Below are positions 1 through 8,105 of a stretch of 64,000 nucleotides of DNA, piece by piece. The position numbers were made by a program, and so were the translations under genes. Position 1 is the first letter of the stretch; each line of letters opens with the position of its first letter. This DNA comes from Betaproteobacteria bacterium Ga0077526 (GTDB lineage Bacteria > Pseudomonadota > Gammaproteobacteria > Burkholderiales > Ga0077523). The notes beneath the pieces were generated by a model. The model worked only from the letters and a program-made list of their open reading frames with translations. It searched no databases and was not told the DNA's origin. The stretch is from contig LNDV01000025.1 in assembly GCA_001464765.1 (NCBI GenBank), forward strand, positions 124,001 through 188,000. Reading direction: 5' to 3'.

Positions 1-1
1 C

Positions 2-1669
2 GCGTCACTCACGGTGTGGCTGCCAAGACAGGTCGGCCATCTGGTCGACCTCCTCGTGGCTGGCGGTGCCGCCGATGGCGCACTCTGGCGTGAAGTCGCG
101 CTGCTGGCCGCCGCCGGCGTCATGATTTACGGCTTTCGCGTGGCGTGGCGACTCATCCTCTACGCGACGACGTACCGCATGGGTGTTCAGCTTCGCCTCG
201 CCCTGTTCGCACGGCTCGGCGAGCAGGGCCCTTCGTTCTACGGCGGCCGGCGCACGGGCGATCTCATGGCGCTCGCCACTAACGACGTCGATGCCATCGA
301 ACTCGCCGGCGGCGAAGCCGTCCTTGCCGCCTTCGACGGCACCCTCACATTCATCCTGGTCGTCACGACGATGGCCGCGTTCGTCGACTGGCGCCTCGCG
401 CTCGTCGCGCTGCTGCCGTTTCCATTTCTCGCCTTCGCGTTCTGGCGCATCTCCGTCCAGTTGCATCTCCATTCCCGGCAGGCGCTGGACACCTTCGGCG
501 CGCTGAACGACCACGTGCAGGAGAGTCTTGCCGGGGTGCGCGCGGTGCGCGCGCTCGGCCTCGAATCGGCCAATGCCCAGCGATTCTCGGGACTGGCGAA
601 GTCGGCCGCCGACGCGAGCTTCGAGGCTCAGCGATGGGAGGCACTTTACGAACCCGCGGTGGGCACCTCGCTGTCCGTCGCGGCCACCGCCTCCATCGCA
701 CTCGGCGGATGGCTCGTCTGGCACGACGAGATCACCATCGGCCAGCTGACGAGCTTCGGTCTGTATCTGGGTCAGCTCGTCTGGCCGATGTACGCGACGG
801 GTGCCGTCCTGTCGCTGTGGGAGCGGGGACGCGCCGCCTGGGATCGACTCTCCGCGGTGCTGGACCAGCCGCTCGCCGTGCAGGACGAGGGTGGCGTGGC
901 CACGGTGACGCCCGGTGAGATCGGATTCGACGGCGTCACCTTCGCCTACCCCGCCGGCAACCGACCGGCCATCGATTCGCTCACGCTCACCATCGAACCC
1001 GGCACCACGGTCGGCATCGTCGGCCCGACCGGCAGCGGCAAGAGCACGCTGCTCGCGCTGCTCATGCGTCAGTGGGATCCGCAGGGAGGCCGGGTACGCC
1101 TGAACGGCGTGCCGCTCACCAACTACCGCCTGGATGCCCTGCGGGCCGCGAGCGCGTGGGTGCCGCAGGAACCGGCGCTGTTCTCCACCACCGTGGCGGA
1201 GAACATCGCGCTCGCGCGTCCTTCCGCCAGCCGCGCAGAGATCATCGCCGCCGCCCTCGCGGCCGAGGTCGACGAGGACATCCGCCGTCTGCCCGACGGC
1301 TACGACACGGTGGTCGGCGAACGCGGCGTCACGCTCTCCGGCGGGCAACGCCAGCGCATCGCCCTTGCCCGCGCCCTCCTGTCCGAGGCGCCGTTCCTCC
1401 TGCTCGACGACGCACTATCGGCGGTGGACAGCGACACCCAGCACCGGATCCTTGAACATCTGCGCGCCGGGCGGGTCGGCCGGACGACGCTCATCGTGAG
1501 CCATCGGCTGTCGACCGTGGCCGATGCCGATCGCATCTTCGTGCTACGCCACGGTCAGGTCCACGAGGCCGGCTCGCACGCCGAGCTCCTGGCGCGCGAC
1601 GCCCGCGACAGCTGGTATGCGAAGCAGTGGCGCGTCCAGCAGCTGGAGGCTTCCCTCGATGCCGACTGA
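2..1669 (+). CDS. mdlA: ABC exporter half-transporter, MdlA/SmdA type (5' end outside window)
   Basis: Inner-membrane permease fused to an ATPase, one half of a heterodimeric multidrug-type exporter. The frame is open to the left edge, so the first residues of the protein are missing; a GTG at 14 is only an internal codon. The N-terminal two thirds is hydrophobic (ABC transporter transmembrane region). The ATPase carries Walker A GPTGSGKST near 1021-1047, the signature LSGGQRQR near 1335, and the H-loop SHRLS near 1500. Walker B reads LLLDDALSAVD, with Asp where the catalytic Glu normally sits. E. coli MdlA has the same substitution, which marks the degenerate nucleotide site of heterodimeric exporters. 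The gene overlaps the next one by 11 bp, so the two halves are surely co-translated. Substrate unknown. Confidence 0.92.
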   Translation, partial: ASLTVWLPRQVGHLVDLLVAGGAADGALWREVALLAAAGVMIYGFRVAWRLILYATTYRMGVQLRLALFARLGEQGPSFYGGRRTGDLMALATNDVDAIELAGGEAVLAAFDGTLTFILVVTTMAAFVDWRLALVALLPFPFLAFAFWRISVQLHLHSRQALDTFGALNDHVQESLAGVRAVRALGLESANAQRFSGLAKSAADASFEAQRWEALYEPAVGTSLSVAATASIALGGWLVWHDEITIGQLTSFGLYLGQLVWPMYATGAVLSLWERGRAAWDRLSAVLDQPLAVQDEGGVATVTPGEIGFDGVTFAYPAGNRPAIDSLTLTIEPGTTVGIVGPTGSGKSTLLALLMRQWDPQGGRVRLNGVPLTNYRLDALRAASAWVPQEPALFSTTVAENIALARPSASRAEIIAAALAAEVDEDIRRLPDGYDTVVGERGVTLSGGQRQRIALARALLSEAPFLLLDDALSAVDSDTQHRILEHLRAGRVGRTTLIVSHRLSTVADADRIFVLRHGQVHEAGSHAELLARDARDSWYAKQWRVQQLEASLDAD

Positions 1670-3491
1670 TTCCCCGGCCGGTCCCACGGTGCCGCCCAGC
1701 CGCCGCGCGGCTCGCCTCCTGTGGCGGTCGGCCCAGCCCGAGCGCCGCAATCTCGTCCTCGCACTCATCGGCCTTGCCGTGGCGGGCGCGCTCGATGCGA
1801 TCGGCCCCGTGCTCGGCAAAGCGTTCATCGATCGCTATCTCATGCCTCGCGATCCGGCCATCGGTGCCATCGCGGGCCTGCTGATCGGCGCGCTGATCGC
1901 GGGGACCACGGCATCGTGGGTGCGCTACTTCCAGCTTGCCCGGCTCGCGGGCGTCGCGATGCGGTCGGTGCAGCGACTGCGCGAGACGGTTTACGACCAC
2001 GTGCTGAGACTGCCGATCGCCTTCTTCGACCGGGCCATCACCGGCCAGGTCGTAAGCCGGGTCACCAACGACACGGAAGCCGTGAAGCTCCTGTACGTTC
2101 AAGTGCTGTTCGTGATGCTGGACGCCGTGGTGATGCTCACCACGCTCATCGTGACCATGGCCTTCCTGGAATGGCGGCTGATGCTGATCGTGGCCGCGCT
2201 GGGTCCGGCCGTGTGGGCGATCGTCTCTCTGTATCGGAAGCTGTCGGCACCGGCGGTCGCGCGGACGCGCGAGTTGCGCGGTGAACTCAACGTGCAGACC
2301 GCCGAGGCCATCGGCGGCATGGCGGTGCTGCAGGCGACCGGCGCCATTCAAACGTACGCGCAACGCTACGCCGACTTGAACGAGGCTCATTTCCAGTCCC
2401 GCAAGCTGGAGCTTCGCGCCAACGCCTGGCTGCTGCGCCCCGCCCTGGATCTGCTCAACGTCGCGATGCTCGCGCTCGTGATCCTCGCCTTCGGGCTTCG
2501 GGACGCGGGAGGCAGTCTTGGCGCCGTCGAGGTAGGCGTGCTCTACGCGTTCGTGAGCTACCTTGCGCGAGTCACCGAGCCGCTCATCCAGCTCACGATG
2601 CAGTTCTCCCAGTTGCAGCAGGCCGTCATCTCCGCCGCGCGCGTGAACGCCCTGCTGGACGAAGCCGAGGCCAACCGCCCGGCATCGAGTGCCCGCGCGG
2701 CCGACGGCAGCATTCTCTTCGACTCGGTCACGTTCGGATACGACCCGGCGAGGCCCGTACTGCACGACGTGTCGCTGGCGATCGCACCGGGGGAATTCAT
2801 CGGCGTAGTCGGCGCGACTGGCAGCGGCAAGAGCACGCTCCTCGCGCTGCTCCTGCGCTTCTATCCCACGACGCAAGGCCGGCTGCTGCTGGGCGGTGCG
2901 CCGATCGCGGATCTCGACGAGGCCGCCTTCCGCGAAACAGTCGGCCTCGTGCCGCAGGACCCCTTCCTGCTCGCCGCCACCGTGCGGGAGAACATCGCGA
3001 TGGGTCGCGCGCTGACGTCCGCGCAGATCGAGGACGCCGCGCGTGCCGCCGGCGCCGACGCCTTCATCGAGCGCCTCGACCTGCGGTACGACACGCTGCT
3101 CGGCGAAGGCGGCGCCCGGCTTTCCGCCGGTGAACGCCAGCTCATCGCCATCGCCCGGGCACTTGCCGGAAAGCCGCGCATCCTGCTTCTGGACGAGGCG
3201 ACCTCCCGGATCGACACCCAGACCGAACAGCAGGTCCAGCGCACGCTGGCAGCTCTGGCGGGACGGCTGACGGTCGTCTCGGTGGCCCATCGTCTCGCTA
3301 CAATCCGCGACGCCGACCGCATTGTCGCGATGAGTCACGGGCGGATTGCGGAGATCGGCAATCACGACACGCTCATGCGCCGGGACGGCGGTCTGTATCG
3401 CCGCCTCGTCGAGATGCAGCAACTGCAGGCGGCGGTGAGCGGTCCGGGAGATTCCGGTGCCACGCCAGAACAAGAGGAGATCGATCGATGA
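1659..3491 (+). CDS. mdlB: ABC exporter half-transporter, MdlB/SmdB type
   Basis: Second half of the exporter, 610 aa, with a transmembrane region followed by an ATPase. The ATG at 1659 is preceded by GGAGG and overlaps the end of the first half; longer in-frame starts would run deep into the upstream gene. Walker A is GATGSGKST and Walker B is ILLLDEATSRID, with the catalytic Glu present. The signature motif is LSAGERQ rather than LSGGQ. Paired with the Asp-type Walker B of the neighbour, this gives one canonical and one degenerate ATP site. The C-terminal tail is short and polar. It ends in an ATGA overlap with the next small gene. Assignment as the MdlA/MdlB heterodimer is firm; the transported compound is not known. 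Confidence 0.93.
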   Translation: MPTDSPAGPTVPPSRRAARLLWRSAQPERRNLVLALIGLAVAGALDAIGPVLGKAFIDRYLMPRDPAIGAIAGLLIGALIAGTTASWVRYFQLARLAGVAMRSVQRLRETVYDHVLRLPIAFFDRAITGQVVSRVTNDTEAVKLLYVQVLFVMLDAVVMLTTLIVTMAFLEWRLMLIVAALGPAVWAIVSLYRKLSAPAVARTRELRGELNVQTAEAIGGMAVLQATGAIQTYAQRYADLNEAHFQSRKLELRANAWLLRPALDLLNVAMLALVILAFGLRDAGGSLGAVEVGVLYAFVSYLARVTEPLIQLTMQFSQLQQAVISAARVNALLDEAEANRPASSARAADGSILFDSVTFGYDPARPVLHDVSLAIAPGEFIGVVGATGSGKSTLLALLLRFYPTTQGRLLLGGAPIADLDEAAFRETVGLVPQDPFLLAATVRENIAMGRALTSAQIEDAARAAGADAFIERLDLRYDTLLGEGGARLSAGERQLIAIARALAGKPRILLLDEATSRIDTQTEQQVQRTLAALAGRLTVVSVAHRLATIRDADRIVAMSHGRIAEIGNHDTLMRRDGGLYRRLVEMQQLQAAVSGPGDSGATPEQEEIDR

Positions 3492-3871
3492 CGCGAAACG
3501 CAGCCTCCGTCGCTGCCGGGCTCGCCCTGCTCGCCGCGACAGGCGTCGCCGAGGCCGGATGCGAGGAGAACGAGATCGAGCTGCGCATCGACCGCACCGA
3601 ATGGGTGGAGACCAGCCCCACCGATCCGTATCCCGTTCTCAAGGGAACGGCGATTCTCGCGAATCGCTGCGCGGAACCGGTAGGTGTCCGCGTCCGGCTT
3701 CGGGCGATCGACAAGGACGGCAATACGGTCGCGGTTGGAGAACTATGGCCGTTCGGGCGCAAGAACGTCCCGACAGGCGAACACAGCTTCTCGATCGATC
3801 AGTGGCTGGGCCACGACGCGGCCATCAGCGGATTTCAGCTCGAGACGGTGGCGGTCAGGCAGTGGCCGTGA
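3488..3871 (+). CDS. small secreted protein of unknown function
   Basis: 127 aa. An N-terminal signal peptide (MTRNAASVAAGLALLAATG, cleavage probably after AEA near residue 23) is followed by an acidic, beta-rich mature part of about 100 residues with two cysteines (C25 and one near C57) that could form a disulfide. The ATG overlaps the exporter stop codon (ATGA) and is preceded by GAGGAG, so it is probably co-expressed with the exporter. I do not recognise a family. The extracytoplasmic location and position suggest a role connected with the exporter or the envelope, but this is inference from context only. Confidence 0.7.
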   Translation: MTRNAASVAAGLALLAATGVAEAGCEENEIELRIDRTEWVETSPTDPYPVLKGTAILANRCAEPVGVRVRLRAIDKDGNTVAVGELWPFGRKNVPTGEHSFSIDQWLGHDAAISGFQLETVAVRQWP

Positions 3872-3898
3872 GCCGCTGATTCCGCCTCGTCGCCGGGA

Positions 3899-4537
3899 TC
3901 AGGGAATCTGCAGGATCTTGTGGGTCTGCAGACTGAGGCGCCAGCGGGGATGCGCCAGGCAGTAGTCGAGTGCGAGCCGGGTGTTGCGCTCCCGGTCCGG
4001 TCCGTCCATCGGCTGCAGCAGAAAATGTCGGAAGGACAGCGACTCGAAGGCTTCCGGCAGCGCTTCGGGCTGCGGATACACGAGTTTCAGTTCATCGCCC
4101 GAGGTCAGCGCCAGCGGGGCAGTCGCCTTCGGACTGACGCAGATCCAGTCGAGGCCCGGCGGCGCCGGTTGCGTGCCGTTGGTCTCGACGGCGATCTCGA
4201 AGCCCTTGGCGTGCAGCGCGCAGATCAGCGGCGCATCCAGCTGCAGCAGCGGCTCGCCCCCCGTGCACACGACGAAAGGCTTGCCGCCCACGGCCTGCGA
4301 TGGCCAATGCGATGCGACCGCTTCCGCGAGAGATTCCGACGTACCGAACTTGCCACCGCCCGAGCCATCGGTCCCGACGAAGTCCGTATCGCAGAACCGG
4401 CACACGGCGGAGGATCGATCGCGCTCCAGGCCCGACCACAGGTTGCAGCCGCTGAAGCGGCAGAACACGGCGGGTCGGCCGGCCTGCATGCCCTCGCCTT
4501 GCAGCGTGTAGAAGATCTCCTTGATGCTGTAGGTCAT
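3899..4537 (-). CDS. queE: 7-carboxy-7-deazaguanine synthase QueE
   Basis: Radical SAM enzyme converting 6-carboxy-tetrahydropterin to 7-carboxy-7-deazaguanine in preQ0/queuosine synthesis. 212 aa, normal for the family. The N-terminus carries the start motif FYTLQGEG. The cluster cysteines C31, C46 and C49 form the CX14CX2C spacing of Burkholderia-type QueE, which differs from the standard CX3CX2C of radical SAM proteins. The start at 4537 sits immediately before this motif and overlaps the stop of queD (ATGA), so the two are translationally coupled. The upstream in-frame extension lies inside queD and is rejected. It faces the small secreted-protein gene with only 27 bp between stops. Confidence 0.95.
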   Translation of the reverse strand: MTYSIKEIFYTLQGEGMQAGRPAVFCRFSGCNLWSGLERDRSSAVCRFCDTDFVGTDGSGGGKFGTSESLAEAVASHWPSQAVGGKPFVVCTGGEPLLQLDAPLICALHAKGFEIAVETNGTQPAPPGLDWICVSPKATAPLALTSGDELKLVYPQPEALPEAFESLSFRHFLLQPMDGPDRERNTRLALDYCLAHPRWRLSLQTHKILQIP

Positions 4538-5625
4538 GGCATCGCTGGCGAATCGGCACCGGCGCGCCAGCTCAGCTGCACACCACAACCGTCGCTTTCG
4601 AGCAGGTCGATGCGATCGACCCACGGGAGCGAGTCGGCAATCTGCGCCCGCACCCAGCGCGCGAGGCTCGCGGGATCGTTGTCCGCGACGCCCGCCAGTT
4701 CATGGAGCGGGCGATGGTCCAGCAAAAGGAACGTCGGCGTGAAACGCTCCTTGATGTCGCCGAAGTCGATCGCCCATCCGCGCACTTCGTCGAGAGGGGC
4801 GCTGGCATGCAGTCGAAGGGTATAGGTATGGCCGTGGATCCTCGCCCGCGGATCGTCCTTCGGCGCGGCACGCAGCTGCACGGCGCTGTCGAGGGAGAAG
4901 TCTTTCCAGATGCGATGCGCCCGCCCGTCGTAGTGAGCGCCGCAGCTCGCGGTTTCGAAGACCGTAATCCGGGTCAGCGATGGCAGCGCCGGCAACAGGC
5001 GCTCCCACACGTACCGCGCGATGATTTCACTGGTCGGATTCTCCAGACCTGCAATGTCGTTGAGGCACGCGTGGTCGAACGCCGCGTGGAGCGGCGCCCA
5101 GCAGGTGTCGATCCGATCAGATAGCGCCACGCCCTCACCCGTCTCACCGCGCGCGTGCAGGACCACCGCAAAGCTGTGCCCGTGCATGCGACCGCACTTG
5201 TGATCGGGCGGGACGTTAGGCAGTCGATGCGCGGATTCGAAACGGTATCGCCGCCAGACATGCACGGCAGCGTCGGCATCCAGATAAACGCCGTGATCCG
5301 GCGAACTGTCGAGCGCGGCACTGACGATGCCCGGAACGGAGGGAGTGGCACGCAGCCAGCGCGCGAGGTTTTCGTCGCTGGGGTCTGCCATGTGATCATT
5401 GAGGCACGAGTAGTCGATCGGGCCCGTGCAGGCGGACAGCGCATCCCGCAACGAACCGGTCTCCGCACCGGCAAACGCGGCCCAATGCGCCGGCAGCTCC
5501 GCGCGCAGGCGCAGCGAAAAGCGGTGCCCGTGCAGCGCACGCCACCGATGCCCGTCAGGCGCGGAAGGCACCCGGCGTGCGGCATCGAGCGAACGACAGA
5601 CAACGTGGGCAAGCCGATCGGACAT
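4534..5625 (-). CDS. queD: three-domain 6-pyruvoyl-tetrahydropterin synthase / QueD family protein
   Basis: 363 aa, about three times the usual QueD length, because it contains three tandem PTPS-like units. Unit 2 (about 121-236) matches E. coli QueD closely: FESAHRLPNVPPDHKCGRMHG, with zinc ligands H133, H148 and H150, catalytic C144, H185 in DHACLND, E224. Unit 1 (about 5-115) keeps LHGH (H32, H34) but has Arg for the first zinc His, Trp28 for Cys and Tyr72 for the catalytic His. Unit 3 (about 238-355) keeps IHGH, H304 and E343 but lacks the Cys and the first zinc His. So only the central unit looks catalytic as CPH4 synthase; the outer ones are probably structural, supplying subunit contacts of the oligomer. 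It is coupled to queE by an ATGA overlap. Confidence 0.88.
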   Translation of the reverse strand: MSDRLAHVVCRSLDAARRVPSAPDGHRWRALHGHRFSLRLRAELPAHWAAFAGAETGSLRDALSACTGPIDYSCLNDHMADPSDENLARWLRATPSVPGIVSAALDSSPDHGVYLDADAAVHVWRRYRFESAHRLPNVPPDHKCGRMHGHSFAVVLHARGETGEGVALSDRIDTCWAPLHAAFDHACLNDIAGLENPTSEIIARYVWERLLPALPSLTRITVFETASCGAHYDGRAHRIWKDFSLDSAVQLRAAPKDDPRARIHGHTYTLRLHASAPLDEVRGWAIDFGDIKERFTPTFLLLDHRPLHELAGVADNDPASLARWVRAQIADSLPWVDRIDLLESDGCGVQLSWRAGADSPAMP

Positions 5626-5706
5626 GTTCCGGATTCACGTGAGGCAAGGGTCTTTCGGTGCCGGGCCTGCCGGCCGCGAAGACACCACGCAATAAAGTCA
5701 CGCAGC

Positions 5707-5743
5707 AAAGAAAAAGGACCTGGGATTCTCATCCCAAGTCCTT
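5707..5743 (-). terminator. intrinsic terminator of the tRNA-Ser/tRNA-Arg transcript
   Basis: Inverted repeat AAGGACCTGGGAT / ATCCCAAGTCCTT (5714-5726 and 5731-5743) with one mismatch and loop TCTC. On the minus strand the stem is followed by TTTTTCTTT (5707-5715). It lies just past the 3' end of the two minus-strand tRNAs and before queD. The T-rich tract on the other side may give some activity in the plus direction as well. Confidence 0.75.
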
Positions 5744-5750
5744 GTTTATT

Positions 5751-5827
5751 TGGCGCGCCCGGCAGGATTTGAACCCACGACCCCCTGGTTCGTAGCCAGG
5801 TACTCTATCCAACTGAGCTACGGGCGC
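5751..5827 (-). tRNA. tRNA-Arg (anticodon ACG)
   Basis: 77 nt including an encoded CCA (5751-5753). The minus strand begins GCGCCCGTAGCTCAGTTGG. The anticodon arm is CTGG-CTACGAA-CCAG, giving anticodon ACG. The T-arm GTGGGTTCAAATCC is intact. It reads CGN arginine codons after A34-to-inosine editing. It follows tRNA-Ser(GCT) with 36 nt between them and shares its promoter and terminator. Confidence 0.97.
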
Positions 5828-5863
5828 TGCAACTGCAAACGACTAACTCTTCTTGCTCTTCGC

Positions 5864-5956
5864 TGGCGGAGACGGTGGGATTCGAACCCACGATGCAGGT
5901 TTTGCCCGCATACTCCCTTAGCAGGGGAGCACCTTCGGCCTCTCGGTCACGTCTCC
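5864..5956 (-). tRNA. tRNA-Ser (anticodon GCT)
   Basis: 93 nt with encoded CCA (5864-5866). The minus strand starts GGAGACGTGACCGAGAGGC. The anticodon arm is CTCCC-CTGCTAA-GGGAG, so the anticodon is GCT (AGC/AGU codons). A long variable arm typical of class II tRNAs lies between the anticodon and T arms. It is the first gene of a two-tRNA transcript. Confidence 0.97.
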
Positions 5957-5967
5957 GAAGGGGCGGA

Positions 5968-5996
5968 AGGATACTCCCTGAGGGCCAACCGATCAA
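5968..5996 (-). promoter_or_regulatory. sigma-70 promoter of the tRNA-Ser/Arg operon
   Basis: On the minus strand TTGATC (5991-5996) and TATCCT (5968-5973) are separated by exactly 17 nt, and the -10 box lies 11 nt upstream of the tRNA-Ser 5' end. Spacing and position fit a stable-RNA promoter well. Confidence 0.7.
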
Positions 5997-6032
5997 TGCC
6001 GGCGTGATGCCCGACCGGCCACTGCCCTGCCG

Positions 6033-7286
6033 TCAGACCGGTGCCTGGTCCAGATCGAATGCCTTGTGGAGCACGCGCACCGCGAGCTCCATGTATTTCT
6101 CGTCGACCACCACGGAGATCTTGATCTCCGACGTGGAGATCATCTGGATGTTGATGCCTTCCTCGGCAAGGGTGCGGAACATCTTGCTCGCGATGCCCAC
6201 GTGGGAGCGCATGCCCACACCGACCATCGACACCTTGCAGATTCGATTGTCGCCCACGATCGCCTTCGCGCCAATATGCTGCTTCACCGATTCGAGAATG
6301 CTCGTGGCCTTGGCGTAGTCACCGCGCGGCACCGTGAAGGAGAAATCGGTGTTCCCGTCGGTGCTGGCGTTCTGGATGATCATGTCGACGTCGATGTTGG
6401 CGTCGCCGATCGGGCCGAGAATGGCGTAGGCGATGCCGGGCCGATCGGGGACTCCCATGACCGTGAGCTTCGCCTCGTCGCGTGCGAACGCGATACCGGA
6501 AATGACCGCCTGTTCCATCTTCTCGTCTTCCTCGAACGTGATCAGTGTGCCCGACTGCGCCTCTTCCTCCACCGGAATTTCCGGGTCGGTGAGGCTCGAT
6601 ACCACTCGCAGCCGGACCTTGTACTTGCCTGCGAACTCCACCGAGCGGATCTGCAGGACCTTGGACCCGAGACTGGCCATCTCGAGCATCTCTTCGAATG
6701 TCACCGTCTTGAGGCGCCGGGCCGAAGGCTCGATGCGCGGATCTGTCGTATAGACCCCGTCGACATCCGTGAAAATCTGGCATTCGTCCGCCCGGAGCGC
6801 CGCAGCGAGCGCCACGCCGGTAGTATCGGAACCGCCTCGGCCCAGGGTGGTGATGTTCCCCTGCTCGTCCATCCCCTGGAAACCGGCGACCACAGGCACG
6901 ATGCCTGCAGCGAGGTCAGCGCGCAGACGTTCTTCGTCGATCGAGAGAATCCGTGCCTTGGTGAAGGCGCTGTCCGTGACCACACGGACCTGGGCACCCG
7001 TGTACGAGCGCGCCTTCACACCCATGCCGATCAGGGCCATGGCGGCCAGGCCGATCGTGACCTGCTCTCCGGTAGAGGCGATCACGTCGAGTTCACGGGG
7101 ATCGGGGGAAGCCTGCACGTCCTTGGCGAGGCCGAGGAGACGGTTGGTTTCGCCGCTCATGGCCGACACGACCAGCACCACGTCGTGCCCATGGCGGCGC
7201 CACTTGGCCACGCGCCGGGCGACCGCCTTGATGCGTTCGACCGAACCGACGGACGTGCCGCCGTACTTTTGGACAATCAACGCCAT
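6033..7286 (-). CDS. lysC: aspartate kinase LysC
   Basis: Cytosolic enzyme phosphorylating aspartate, the first step of the lysine, threonine and methionine family. 417 aa, the standard length of a monofunctional class II aspartokinase. The start MALIVQKYGGTSVG carries the kinase KYGGTSVG motif. GRGGSDTTGVALAAAL near residues 149-164 is also typical. Two C-terminal ACT regulatory domains begin around residue 265 (ISGIAFARDEAKLTVMGVPD) and 345 (ICKVSMVGVGMRSHVGIAS), so feedback inhibition by lysine/threonine is expected. It stands alone between the tRNA pair and lemA, with a 232-bp divergent spacer upstream. No lysine riboswitch was recognised there. Confidence 0.97.
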   Translation of the reverse strand: MALIVQKYGGTSVGSVERIKAVARRVAKWRRHGHDVVLVVSAMSGETNRLLGLAKDVQASPDPRELDVIASTGEQVTIGLAAMALIGMGVKARSYTGAQVRVVTDSAFTKARILSIDEERLRADLAAGIVPVVAGFQGMDEQGNITTLGRGGSDTTGVALAAALRADECQIFTDVDGVYTTDPRIEPSARRLKTVTFEEMLEMASLGSKVLQIRSVEFAGKYKVRLRVVSSLTDPEIPVEEEAQSGTLITFEEDEKMEQAVISGIAFARDEAKLTVMGVPDRPGIAYAILGPIGDANIDVDMIIQNASTDGNTDFSFTVPRGDYAKATSILESVKQHIGAKAIVGDNRICKVSMVGVGMRSHVGIASKMFRTLAEEGINIQMISTSEIKISVVVDEKYMELAVRVLHKAFDLDQAPV

Positions 7287-7518
7287 GAGAAAAACCGTTT
7301 CACGATCCAGGCAAAGTGCGCGATTCTACCCAAGCCCATGCGGGGAAGCGAGTCATGAAATCTAACGAAACGATACATTCGCGGCATACCTCCTGCTTCC
7401 CGGACTCCCTGCGACGCCCGGGGACCGACGGAAAGACAGGATCTGATCGGGCGGGTCCAGAAGGCCGGGAGTTTCCGTGCGTCGCACCCCTGCAGGGCCC
7501 CCGGCAGGAGGCATTCCG

Positions 7519-8091
7519 ATGAGCGCATTCCTGCTGATCCTCCTCGCCGTCACGGCGCTCGTCCTGGTCTACGGCGTGATGCTCTATAACGGTCTCGTGC
7601 AACTCAAGCACAACGTCGACAAGGCGTGGGCCAACATCGACGTGGTGCTCAAGCAGCGCCACGATGAACTCCCCAAACTGGTCGAGACCTGCAAGCAGTA
7701 CCAGGCCTTCGAGCAGGCCACGCTCGAGAAAGTCATCGCCGCGCGGTCGCGCGTGCACGAAGCGCGTGAGCGGCAGGACATGCCCGCTCTGGGTCAGGCC
7801 GAAACGATGCTCCGAGCCGGGCTGGGCAGCATCTTCGCGGTCGCGGAGGCCTATCCCGATCTGAAGGCCAACGAGTCGTTCCAGCATCTGATCGCGAGAG
7901 TGAGCGGACTCGAAAACGCCATCGCCGACCGGCGCGAGTTCTACAACGACTCCGTGAACCTCTACAACGTGCGGCGCGAGCAGGTCCCGGACAACATGAT
8001 CGTGAGCATGTTCAGCTTTCCGCCGCGTCAGTTGCTCGAGTTCTCCACCGCCGAGAAGGCCGACGTGGATCTGAAGCAGCTATTCGCCTGA
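7519..8091 (+). CDS. lemA: LemA family membrane-anchored protein
   Basis: 190 aa. A single N-terminal transmembrane segment (residues about 4-22, LILLAVTALVLVYGVMLYNG) is followed by a long helical-bundle domain with the family motifs VDKAWANIDVVLKQRHDELP and NESFQHL. The ATG at 7519 is set by CAGGAGG eight bases upstream; a longer in-frame start lacks a ribosome site. LemA is widespread, probably forms an N-out, cytoplasm-facing four-helix structure, and has no agreed function. Here it is directly followed, 14 bp later, by a GIDE-domain protein, a pairing seen in other bacteria. The two are presumably one operon, transcribed away from lysC. Confidence 0.93.
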   Translation: MSAFLLILLAVTALVLVYGVMLYNGLVQLKHNVDKAWANIDVVLKQRHDELPKLVETCKQYQAFEQATLEKVIAARSRVHEARERQDMPALGQAETMLRAGLGSIFAVAEAYPDLKANESFQHLIARVSGLENAIADRREFYNDSVNLYNVRREQVPDNMIVSMFSFPPRQLLEFSTAEKADVDLKQLFA

Positions 8092-8105
8092 CCGCTGCAC
8101 ACACC

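Noticed and set aside
1491..3473. 660-codon minus-strand frame
   Set aside because: Antisense shadow of mdlB; low-complexity Arg/His/Gln composition.
7287..7518. Lysine riboswitch upstream of lysC
   Set aside because: No recognisable conserved core or terminator/anti-terminator pair in the leader.
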